NCBI RefSeq assembly: GCF_036543075.1
Contig: NZ_JAZHPF010000004.1
Location: 1 to 64,000 of the forward strand
Length of the DNA: 64,000 nucleotides
Reading direction: 5' to 3'
Source of the DNA: Deinococcus sp. YIM 134068
Lineage (GTDB): Bacteria; Deinococcota; Deinococci; Deinococcales; Deinococcaceae
The notes under the pieces were generated by a model that saw nothing but the letters and a program-made list of their open reading frames with translations, searched no databases and was not told where the DNA came from. Shown here in pieces: positions 12,329-19,303 of the stretch. The position numbers and the translations under genes were made by a program. Position 1 is the first letter of the stretch. Each line of letters opens with the position of its first letter.

Positions 12329-13120
12329 ATGACACGACTGACGGGAACGACCGTACTGATCACCGGCGGCGGCCAGGGCATAGGCCGCGCCTTCGCCCTG
12401 CGTTTTGCCCAGGAAGGTGCCCGCGTGGCCGTCAACGACCTGGGGGAGGAAGTGGCTGCCGCCGTAGCGGAGGAGATCGGGGAGGCCGGGGGAGAGGCGC
12501 TGGCCGTGCCCGGCGACGTGTCGCGGGCGGGGGACGTGGACGGCATCTTCGGGCGGGTGGAGCGCGAGTGGGGACCGGTCGAGGTCCTGGTCAACAATGC
12601 GGCCATCACGGGCGACCAGCGCCACTTTCTTGAGGCGGACGAGGCGTGGTGGGACCGGCTGCTCGGTGTCAACCTGAAGAGTGTCTTCCTGTGTTCCCGC
12701 CGGGCCGCGCCCGCGATGGTGGAGCGGCGCTCGGGGGTCATCCTGAACGTCTCCAGCGGCGGTGCCACCCGCGCCCACCGGGGCTTTACCGCCTACGACG
12801 CCGCGAAGGGTGGGGTCGAGGCCCTGACCCGCGCGCTGGCGCTCGATCTGGCACCCTACGGAGTGCGGGTCAACGGCGTGACGCCCGGCTTCATCAACAC
12901 CTACGGCCTGGGCGGCGAGGAGCTGAGCCGCCGTGAAGAGGTGGTGCCCCTGGGCCGCTACGGCACTCCCGACGACCTGACGGGTGCCGCCGTCTTTCTG
13001 GCGTCGGCGGAGGCGTCCTACATCACGGGGCAGTTCATCGTGGTGGACGGCGGCGTCCTCGTGCAGCAACGCTCGGCGAACGTCGACACCTTTCCGCTGA
13101 CCCGCTTTCCCAAGGGGTGA
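12329..13120 (+). CDS. SDR-family oxidoreductase
   Basis: 263-residue classical short-chain dehydrogenase. The Rossmann motif ITGGGQGIGRAFALRF binds NAD(P). NNAAITG follows, then the catalytic Ser (NVSSGG) and the YxxxK pair in FTAYDAAKGG, and the C-terminal GQFIVVDGGV. The family oxidises or reduces hydroxyl/keto groups of sugars or other small molecules. The substrate is unknown; its place beside a LacI regulator and sugar operons suggests a sugar or aldonate dehydrogenase. It is not closely similar to the UxuB-type SDR at 15325-16167. No clear ribosome site precedes the ATG. Confidence 0.85.
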   Translation: MTRLTGTTVLITGGGQGIGRAFALRFAQEGARVAVNDLGEEVAAAVAEEIGEAGGEALAVPGDVSRAGDVDGIFGRVEREWGPVEVLVNNAAITGDQRHFLEADEAWWDRLLGVNLKSVFLCSRRAAPAMVERRSGVILNVSSGGATRAHRGFTAYDAAKGGVEALTRALALDLAPYGVRVNGVTPGFINTYGLGGEELSRREEVVPLGRYGTPDDLTGAAVFLASAEASYITGQFIVVDGGVLVQQRSANVDTFPLTRFPKG

Positions 13121-13231
13121 GGGGCGGGGCACTCGGGTGCCGAATCACGCACGGGTCGTAGGACCAGGCCATCAACTCTGTGCGCCGCCGCCTGTTTCCC
13201 CCGTGGGGAACGGGACGGTTGGAACACGGTC

Positions 13232-13519
13232 TCAGCGGTCGTTCGTGCCCGTGACTCCTTCATCAGCACCCGTGAGGAACTCCTTCTCACGCTCGGTGCT
13301 TGTGGTCCAGGCATCCATGTCCGCCGTGACCGCCTCTGTGTTCCCCAGGGTGTCGTCAGGTTGAGCCGAAGCGGCCCCGACCTCTCCGGGTGTCAGTGCG
13401 CTCCTGGGGGCGGAGACGGTGCCGGCACCGCCCGACTCCTCCAGTGCTCCCGCATGCTGCGGGGGGTCCTCGGTGCTGCCCCTCACCCCGTCCATGACCG
13501 CCCTCGCGTCGTCCGTCAT
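13232..13519 (-). CDS. Small acidic hydrophilic protein, unknown function
   Basis: 95 residues from the ATG at 13519, supported by AAAGGAG seven bases upstream. It is rich in Asp, Glu, Thr, Ala and Gly, with no membrane segment, cysteine or recognised domain, and is probably largely disordered. It stands alone between the SDR gene and the uronate operon. The good ribosome site is the main reason to believe it; no family is recognised. Confidence 0.55.
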   Translation of the reverse strand: MTDDARAVMDGVRGSTEDPPQHAGALEESGGAGTVSAPRSALTPGEVGAASAQPDDTLGNTEAVTADMDAWTTSTEREKEFLTGADEGVTGTNDR

Positions 13520-13674
13520 GTGTCACTCCTTTCTAGCCCCTCCGTCTGGAGGACTGATTCAGAGAAATCTCGTGAGGACAGTTTCGCCCATCAGGACCTG
13601 AATTTGGTCAAGGCGAGGCGGTGACGGGACGGGCCTGAAGGGGAGAGGCCGCGTGAACGTGGCGTCATGCCGGG

Positions 13675-13937
13675 ATGACCGAGTGCCCCGCCTGTCACAG
13701 CATGTCAACCATCAGCCATGGGAAGGCGAAAGACGACCCCCGGACCTGACTACACCGGGCGTGGGGTCGCCGCTCTCATTCAGAGACCGGGCCACTGGCG
13801 CACGGCGAGGCGACCATCAGCGAGTTCTCGATGCAGTTCAGGAACGGAGGGGTCTGGGGGTGGGCAGCGCGTCTGTCGCAACATGTCACGTCGACGCGGC
13901 CAGGACCGGTGCCACGACCGGCGAGTCGAACCTGTAG
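13675..13937 (+). pseudogene. Possible IS transposase relic (zinc-ribbon N-terminus)
   Basis: From the ATG at 13675 a 24-codon frame reads MTECPACHSMSTISHGKAKD and stops. CPxC followed by a Ser/His/Gly-Lys stretch is how IS1-type InsA proteins begin. A second frame (about 13800-13860) gives HQRVLDAVQERRGLGVGSA, loosely like their helix-turn-helix. The second Cys pair is not seen. This is only a tentative relic. Confidence 0.3.
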
Positions 13938-15325
13938 GCCTGCAAGGCGAGTTCTCTGGCGGTCAGCCGGGCCAGGTGCCGCGCCTCCTCGAGGTCCAGG
14001 ATGTCGCGCAGGACCTGCCGGGCGAGCCAGTTCGCGACCGTGCGCCGCCAGACCTCATGCCGTGCGGGAATGCTGGCGAAGGCGCGGGTATCGTCGTTGA
14101 AGCCCGCCGTGTTGTGGAGCGTGGCCGTTTCCGTCACCGCGTCCAGATACCGCTCGATGCCCAGCACGCTGTCGAAAAACCACCAGGGCGGTCCGAGCCG
14201 CAGGGCGGGGTAATGTCCGGCCAGCGGCGCGAGTTCGCGGGTGTAGGTGCTCTCGTCCAGCGTGAACAGGATGGCGCGGAAGTTCGGGTGGTTCCCGAAG
14301 GCCGCAAGCAGGTCCCTGAGTCCCGCCGTCCAGTTCACCCGCTGCGGGATGTCGCTGCCCATGTCCGGCCCGTACCGGCGGAACAGCAGCGGGTTGTGGT
14401 TGCGTACCGAGCCGAGGTGAAGCTGCATGACCAGGCCGTCCTCCTCCGCGCTCAGCCGGGCCTGATCGAACAGGGCGTGACCTTCCAGGCGGTACGCCTG
14501 CTCGGGGGTGAGCTGTCCCCCTAACGCCAGGTCAAAGAGCTTTTCCGCCTCGCCGCCGGACAACGGGGCGAGATTCACCTGCGCCGCGTCATGGTCGCTG
14601 GCCCTCGCGCCGTGGGCCTTGAACTGCGCCCGGCGTTCACGCAGCACGTCCAGCAGGGTGGCGTACCGCTCGATGGACCGACCGCCGCACTGCTCCAGGG
14701 CCTGAAGGTTCGTGCGCCAGTCCGGGCGGGCGAAGTGCAGCGCCGCGTCGGGCCGGAACGTGGGGACCACGTTGAAGCCGTCGGCCTGCGCCCTGGCATG
14801 CTGCGAGAGGTCAGCCGTGGCGGGGTCGGTGGTCGCCAGCACCTCGAGGCCGAACCTCCGGTAGAGCGCACGGGGAGTGAAGTCCGGCGTGTTCAGCAGG
14901 GCGTCGATCTGCTCGTAGATGGCCCCGGCGTTCGCGGCGCAGGGCTTCTCGGTGACGCCGAACAGCCGGGTGAGTTCCAGCCGCAGCCACAGCCCGCTGG
15001 GGGTGCCGTCGAACAGGTGAAAGTGGGTGCAGAAGGTCTGCCAGGCGGCGCGGGCATCGTAGTCCTCCTGCCCCACGCCGAGGGCCTCGAGCGGGACGCC
15101 CCGGCTGTACAGCAGCCGGAACAGGTAGTGGTCATGCTTGACCAACAGGTCGTGCGGATGCAGAAAGCGCGCCTGCGGGTCGGCCAGCAGCCCCGGATTC
15201 ACGTGACCGTGTGGCGCGACGATCCCCAGTCCCTCCACACTGGAATAGAGGTCCAGGGCCACCTCCTTCTGGGCCTTGTCCGGGCCGAACAAGAAGGTTT
15301 CCGGCACCTCCCAGGTGCGGGCCAT
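13886..15325 (-). CDS. uxaC: Uronate isomerase (glucuronate/galacturonate isomerase)
   Basis: 479 residues, amidohydrolase-fold UxaC, which converts D-glucuronate to D-fructuronate or D-galacturonate to D-tagaturonate. Metal and substrate motifs visible: APHGHVNP near residue 38, HDHYLFRLLYSRG, FTLDESTYTRELAPLAGHYP, LGPPWWFFDS and TAGFNDDTRAF. The ATG at 15325 overlaps the UxuB stop as TGATG, so translation is coupled. It is the last gene of the minus-strand operon starting at 21525. Its product fructuronate would be reduced by UxuB to mannonate. No mannonate dehydratase gene is seen in the window. Confidence 0.93.
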   Translation of the reverse strand: MARTWEVPETFLFGPDKAQKEVALDLYSSVEGLGIVAPHGHVNPGLLADPQARFLHPHDLLVKHDHYLFRLLYSRGVPLEALGVGQEDYDARAAWQTFCTHFHLFDGTPSGLWLRLELTRLFGVTEKPCAANAGAIYEQIDALLNTPDFTPRALYRRFGLEVLATTDPATADLSQHARAQADGFNVVPTFRPDAALHFARPDWRTNLQALEQCGGRSIERYATLLDVLRERRAQFKAHGARASDHDAAQVNLAPLSGGEAEKLFDLALGGQLTPEQAYRLEGHALFDQARLSAEEDGLVMQLHLGSVRNHNPLLFRRYGPDMGSDIPQRVNWTAGLRDLLAAFGNHPNFRAILFTLDESTYTRELAPLAGHYPALRLGPPWWFFDSVLGIERYLDAVTETATLHNTAGFNDDTRAFASIPARHEVWRRTVANWLARQVLRDILDLEEARHLARLTARELALQAYRFDSPVVAPVLAAST

Positions 15326-16167
15326 CACACGCCCCCGAAGGCGCTGAAGCCCCCATCCACCGGAATATTCGTCCCGGTGATGAACGCGCTGTGCGGAGAC
15401 ACCAGCCACCGCAGGGCACTCACGAGATCGTCCGGCACGCCGAACCGCCCCTGCGGGGTGTGGGCCAGGATGCGGCGCGCCCGCTCGGTCGGCTCGCCCT
15501 GCTCGCCCAGCATCAGGTAACGGTTTTGCTCGGTCAGGAAGAATCCCGGCGAGATGGCGTTGACCCGCAGGCCGGGACCGTACTTCTGGGCGAATTCCAC
15601 CGCCAGCCACTGGGTGAAGTTGAGGAGCGCGGCCTTGCTGGCGCTGTACCCCACCACCCGCGTGAGTGGCCGGAGGCCCGACATGCTGGCGATATTCACG
15701 ATAGACCCCCTGCCCCGCCCGGTCATCCCCCGGCTGAACGCCTGGGTGGCCGCCAGGGTTCCGGTCAGGTTCAGGCGAATCACCTCGTCGACGGCCAGGA
15801 GGTCGAGGTCGAAGAACTCCTGCTCCGGTCCCACCGACGCTTCGGGTCGGTTCCCCCCGGCGGCGTTGACCAGAATGTCGGTGCCGCCCTCCTCCTCGGT
15901 CCGCCGGGCCGCCGCGTGCAGGGAGGCGGGGTCCAGAACGTTGACGGCCAGGGGCAGCAGCCGGGGGCGGAGGTCCTGGGCCTGTGGATGGGCCTCCAGA
16001 ACGGCGTCGATGGCCTGCCGGGCACTCTCCTCCCGGGTGCCGCCCACATAGACGGTGGCCCCGTCCTCCGCGAGGGCCAGCGCCAGCCGACGCCCCAGGA
16101 TGCCGCTGCCGCCCGTGACGACCGCCCGCTGACCCTCCAGCATCTGCTCTGTGAGAAGACCGCTCAC
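15325..16167 (-). CDS. uxuB: SDR-type D-mannonate oxidoreductase (fructuronate reductase)
   Basis: About 280 residues. Rossmann motif VTGGSGILGRRLA, NAAGGN, INIASMSGLRPLTRVVGYSA with the catalytic Ser and YSASKAA, then FFLTEQNRYL and the C-terminal VDGGFSAFGGV. The last segments closely match SDR-type UxuB/YjmF of Bacillus, which reduces fructuronate to mannonate with NADH. The GTG at 16167 is preferred because GAAGGG lies at the end of the permease gene; the ATG at 16143 is an alternative. The gene follows the permease almost immediately and overlaps uxaC. Confidence 0.85.
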   Translation of the reverse strand: MSGLLTEQMLEGQRAVVTGGSGILGRRLALALAEDGATVYVGGTREESARQAIDAVLEAHPQAQDLRPRLLPLAVNVLDPASLHAAARRTEEEGGTDILVNAAGGNRPEASVGPEQEFFDLDLLAVDEVIRLNLTGTLAATQAFSRGMTGRGRGSIVNIASMSGLRPLTRVVGYSASKAALLNFTQWLAVEFAQKYGPGLRVNAISPGFFLTEQNRYLMLGEQGEPTERARRILAHTPQGRFGVPDDLVSALRWLVSPHSAFITGTNIPVDGGFSAFGGV

Positions 16168-16169
16168 GG

Positions 16170-17045
16170 TTAACCCTTCACGCTGCCCGCCGTAGTGCTG
16201 CTCAGGAAGTAGCGTTGCAACAGCAGGAACACCACCAGCATGGGAAGCATCGTGATCACGGTAGCGGCCAGAAGGGTACTCCAGTCCACGCCGAACTGGC
16301 CCACCAGCCGCGCCAGCGCCAGTTGCAGGGTCGATTTGTTCTCGCTGGTCAGCACGATGAAGGGCCACACGAAGTCGTTCCAGCGCCAGGTGAAACTGAA
16401 AATCGCCAGGGTCGCCAGCGCCGGGATGCTCAGCGGCAGGATGATGCGCCAGTAGATACCCCACTCGCTCGCGCCGTCCACGCGGGCGGCCTCCAGAATC
16501 TCGTCGGGAATGCTGAGCATGTACTGGCGCAGCAGGAAGACCCCGGTGGGCGTCGCGGCAGGGGGAATGATGATGCCCCACAGCGAGTCTGTCAGGCCGA
16601 TCTGCCGCAGCACCAGAAAGATCGGCACCATGATGACCTGAAGGGGAATCATGATGGTCGCCAGCGTCAGCAGGAACAGAAACCCCCGGCCCTTGAAGCG
16701 GTACTTCGCCAGCGCGAAGGCCGCCAGCGAGTTGGTGAAGAGGGCCAGCAGCGTACTCATGACCGCGACGAACAGACTGTTGCTGGCGTACAGGCCGAAA
16801 TTCCCGGTCGTCAGCGCATTCTGGTAGTTGGCCGGGGTGGGTTCCGTGGGGAGCAGAGTCGGCGGGAAGGCGAACAGCTCCGCACCGGACTTGAAGCTGG
16901 AGAGGACCACCCAGATCACCGGCAGCAGGAAGAACACGGCCAGCAGCAGCGCCAGCACCTGCCACAGGGGGTTTTTCTTGCGCCTCGATCGGCGCAGCAC
17001 GGCGCGGGGCGCTTCGGTGGGAACGGCAGTAGCAGGAACCGTCAC
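16170..17045 (-). CDS. Sugar ABC transporter permease, MalG type
   Basis: 291 residues with GTG start and AAGGAG five bases upstream. Six membrane helices are expected, the first LALLLAVFFLLPVIWVVL. The cytoplasmic EAA loop EILEAARVDGASEWGIYWRI docks on the ATPase. With the MalF-type partner it makes the channel of a CUT1 sugar importer. No ATPase gene is in the operon, so a shared MsmK/MalK-type ATPase elsewhere is presumed. A truncated paralogue lies at 9371-9676. Confidence 0.92.
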   Translation of the reverse strand: MTVPATAVPTEAPRAVLRRSRRKKNPLWQVLALLLAVFFLLPVIWVVLSSFKSGAELFAFPPTLLPTEPTPANYQNALTTGNFGLYASNSLFVAVMSTLLALFTNSLAAFALAKYRFKGRGFLFLLTLATIMIPLQVIMVPIFLVLRQIGLTDSLWGIIIPPAATPTGVFLLRQYMLSIPDEILEAARVDGASEWGIYWRIILPLSIPALATLAIFSFTWRWNDFVWPFIVLTSENKSTLQLALARLVGQFGVDWSTLLAATVITMLPMLVVFLLLQRYFLSSTTAGSVKG

Positions 17046-17110
17046 GTGGACTCCTTGAACAGTGGGAACACGGGAAAGGGAAGGAGAGCGCCGCAGTCTC
17101 AGCGCCTCCC

Positions 17111-17977
17111 TCAGTCTTCTCTGGCGATCCGGGTCTGGACGAAGGTCAGCAGCATCAGCACCGCGAACAGCACCACCGACTGGGCGCTGGCGTAACTGGG
17201 GTTTCCACCCTCAAAGGCGCTCTGGTAGATGTTCTGCACCAGAAGTTTGGTGCTGTCGCCGGGACCGCCGCTGGTCAGGACCAGGATGATCTCGAAGGCC
17301 TTGAAGGCGTTGATGGTCGCCAGGATCGTCACCAGCATGGTGGTCGGCACCAGCAGGGGCACGGTGATCTTCCAGAAACGCTGCGCGGGGCTGGCCCCGT
17401 CCACCTCTGCCGCCTCGTACATGTCGGTGGGAATGGTGTTCAGCCCGCCGATGAACAGCACCATGTAAAACCCGGTCATGCTCCAGACGCTGGCGAGGGT
17501 CACCAGCACCCGCGCCCAGGTCACGTCCGTGAGCCAGGGGATCGGGCTGCCGCCCGTCATGGTGAGCAGGGCGTTGATGATGCCGAGTTCCGTTCCGAAC
17601 ATCCAGCGCCACGCCACGCCCACCACCACGGGCGACAGGATGACCGGCAGATAGAACCCCACGCGGGCGATGGAACTCGCCAGGGTGGTTTCCTTGAGCA
17701 TCAGCGCCAGCGCGAGGCTCAGCACCACCACCATGACCACCACCGCGCCCACGTACCACAGGGTGTTGAGCAGGGCGCGAAGGAAGGCACCGTCCTGGAG
17801 CAGTTCCTGATAGTTCTGCAACCCGACGAAGTTTCCCAGCCCGGTGGTGAAGTTCCCGTCGAAGAGCGAGAAGCCCAGGCCGTAGATCATGGGAAGCAGC
17901 ACGAACAGACTGAAAATCAGGGTATTTGGGGCCACGAACAGGTAGGGGACGAGACCTTTGCGGGTGCGGTAGTTCAC
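17111..17977 (-). CDS. Sugar ABC transporter permease, MalF type
   Basis: 288 residues, GTG start with GGAGA upstream. Membrane helices begin at LFVAPNTLIFSLFVLLPMIY. The EAA loop is MYEAAEVDGASPAQRFWKIT, and the last helix is ASAQSVVLFAVLMLLTFVQT. It is the first of the two membrane subunits of the CUT1-type importer and is separated from the binding-protein gene by a 108-base gap holding an inverted repeat. The C-terminal end of a paralogue survives at 9673-9800. Confidence 0.92.
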   Translation of the reverse strand: MNYRTRKGLVPYLFVAPNTLIFSLFVLLPMIYGLGFSLFDGNFTTGLGNFVGLQNYQELLQDGAFLRALLNTLWYVGAVVVMVVVLSLALALMLKETTLASSIARVGFYLPVILSPVVVGVAWRWMFGTELGIINALLTMTGGSPIPWLTDVTWARVLVTLASVWSMTGFYMVLFIGGLNTIPTDMYEAAEVDGASPAQRFWKITVPLLVPTTMLVTILATINAFKAFEIILVLTSGGPGDSTKLLVQNIYQSAFEGGNPSYASAQSVVLFAVLMLLTFVQTRIARED

Positions 17978-18012
17978 GGGCTTCTCCAGCGGGACAACGC
18001 CAGGACAGCGCT

Positions 18013-18061
18013 CAGCTTTCAGCCCTGGCCGGTGGTGCAGGCGAATGACGGCTGAAAGCTG
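18013..18061. repeat. Inverted repeat between binding-protein and permease genes
   Basis: CAGCTTTCAGCC (18013-18024) and GGCTGAAAGCTG (18050-18061) are exact 12-bp inverted copies. They belong to the heptad AGYNNYC repeat family seen elsewhere. Inside an operon just after the binding-protein gene, such a hairpin can protect the upstream mRNA and keep the binding protein more abundant than the permeases (inference). Confidence 0.65.
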
Positions 18062-18085
18062 GCGGCTTTCCCGCGCTTCCCGTTT

Positions 18086-19303
18086 TTATTTCAGGTTCTT
18101 GTTGCCCTCTGCCGTGATGGCCTCCAGCGCCTGCTTGCTGGTCTGCTGGCCCAGCAGCACCTTGACGATCTGGTCGCGGATGAACGTGTTGATCTTCGCC
18201 ATGGCGGGATTCGACCAGTCCCTGCCCACGTAACTGGGCGTGATGCTCAGGTCGCTCTGGTAGATGGCGATCTCATCGTCGAAGGTGCCGTACTTCACGC
18301 CCCTGGCGTCCTTGCGGGCCGAGAGGGTCATGTTGTCCTTGGAAAAGGCGATGTTGATGTCCTTGCCGGTGAGCCACTGGATGAACTTCGCGCCCTCCGC
18401 CGGGTTCCTGCTGTCCTTGAACCCCATCAGGAACTTGCCGCCGGGCACGGTGCTGCGAATCTTGTCCTTGGGCAGCGGAGCCACACCCCACTGGAAATTC
18501 TTGACCTGGCTCAGTTGCGTGAGGTTCCAGTTGCCGCTCATGTACATGGCGCTGAGTCCGCTCTTGAACAGGCTGGAGGGGTCCTCGCCGGACAGCCACT
18601 GGCTCCTGGGAATGAGACCATCCTTGACCATGTCGGCGAAGAAGTCGATGGCGCGCTCCGACTGCGGCGTGTTCACCGCCATCTTCTTGCCACTGGCATC
18701 AAGGTAGCGCCCACCGGCCTGGTACAGCATGGTGCTGAACCGCAGGGTCGTGTAATCGAAGCTCAGGCCAAAGCGGCACTTGCTGTTCTTGGTCACCGTT
18801 TCCAGGGCCTGACGCCACTGTGCCCAGGTCCACGGGCGCAGGGGATTGGTCGGGACGGCCACCTTGGCTTCCCTGAAGCAGTCCTTGTTGTAGAACAGCC
18901 CGTTGGCGGTGACGTCGAGCGGTGCCCCGATCACGCGGTTGCCCTTCTTGATGTAGGGCACCTGTGAGGAGAGGAACTGATTGGCGAAGGTGGTCCCGTT
19001 GGTGTACTTGCCCAGATCGGACGCCACCGGGTCGAACTCCGCGATGTTCGCCGTGACCACACGGGCCACGTCCGGCGGAGTTTTCCCGGCCACCATCAGT
19101 TGCAGTTTCTGCGTGAGCTGCTGGAAGGGAACGTAGGTGACGCTCACATCCACGTCCGGGTTGGCCTTCTCGTACATCAGGACGTACTTGTCGAAAATGG
19201 TCTGCTCTGCCGGGGCCTCCGTGAACCACACGACCTGAAGGTCGGTCTTGGCCTGGGCACTGGCGAGGGACAGCGCGGCGAGCAATGCGGCGAAACGTCT
19301 CAT
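18086..19303 (-). CDS. Sugar ABC transporter substrate-binding protein
   Basis: 405 residues, family 1 solute-binding protein. The signal peptide MRRFAALLAALSLASAQA is followed by TDLQVVWFTEAPAE, the usual binding-protein first strand. DVDVSVTYVPFQQLTQKLQL and SQWLSGEDPSSLFKSGLSAM mark the two lobes. Aromatic residues typical of carbohydrate sites (PWTWAQW) are present. The ATG overlaps the GH31 stop as ATGA, and its Shine-Dalgarno AAGGAGG lies inside the last GH31 codons. The ligand is probably the oligosaccharide or glycoside that GH31 cuts. Confidence 0.92.
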   Translation of the reverse strand: MRRFAALLAALSLASAQAKTDLQVVWFTEAPAEQTIFDKYVLMYEKANPDVDVSVTYVPFQQLTQKLQLMVAGKTPPDVARVVTANIAEFDPVASDLGKYTNGTTFANQFLSSQVPYIKKGNRVIGAPLDVTANGLFYNKDCFREAKVAVPTNPLRPWTWAQWRQALETVTKNSKCRFGLSFDYTTLRFSTMLYQAGGRYLDASGKKMAVNTPQSERAIDFFADMVKDGLIPRSQWLSGEDPSSLFKSGLSAMYMSGNWNLTQLSQVKNFQWGVAPLPKDKIRSTVPGGKFLMGFKDSRNPAEGAKFIQWLTGKDINIAFSKDNMTLSARKDARGVKYGTFDDEIAIYQSDLSITPSYVGRDWSNPAMAKINTFIRDQIVKVLLGQQTSKQALEAITAEGNKNLK

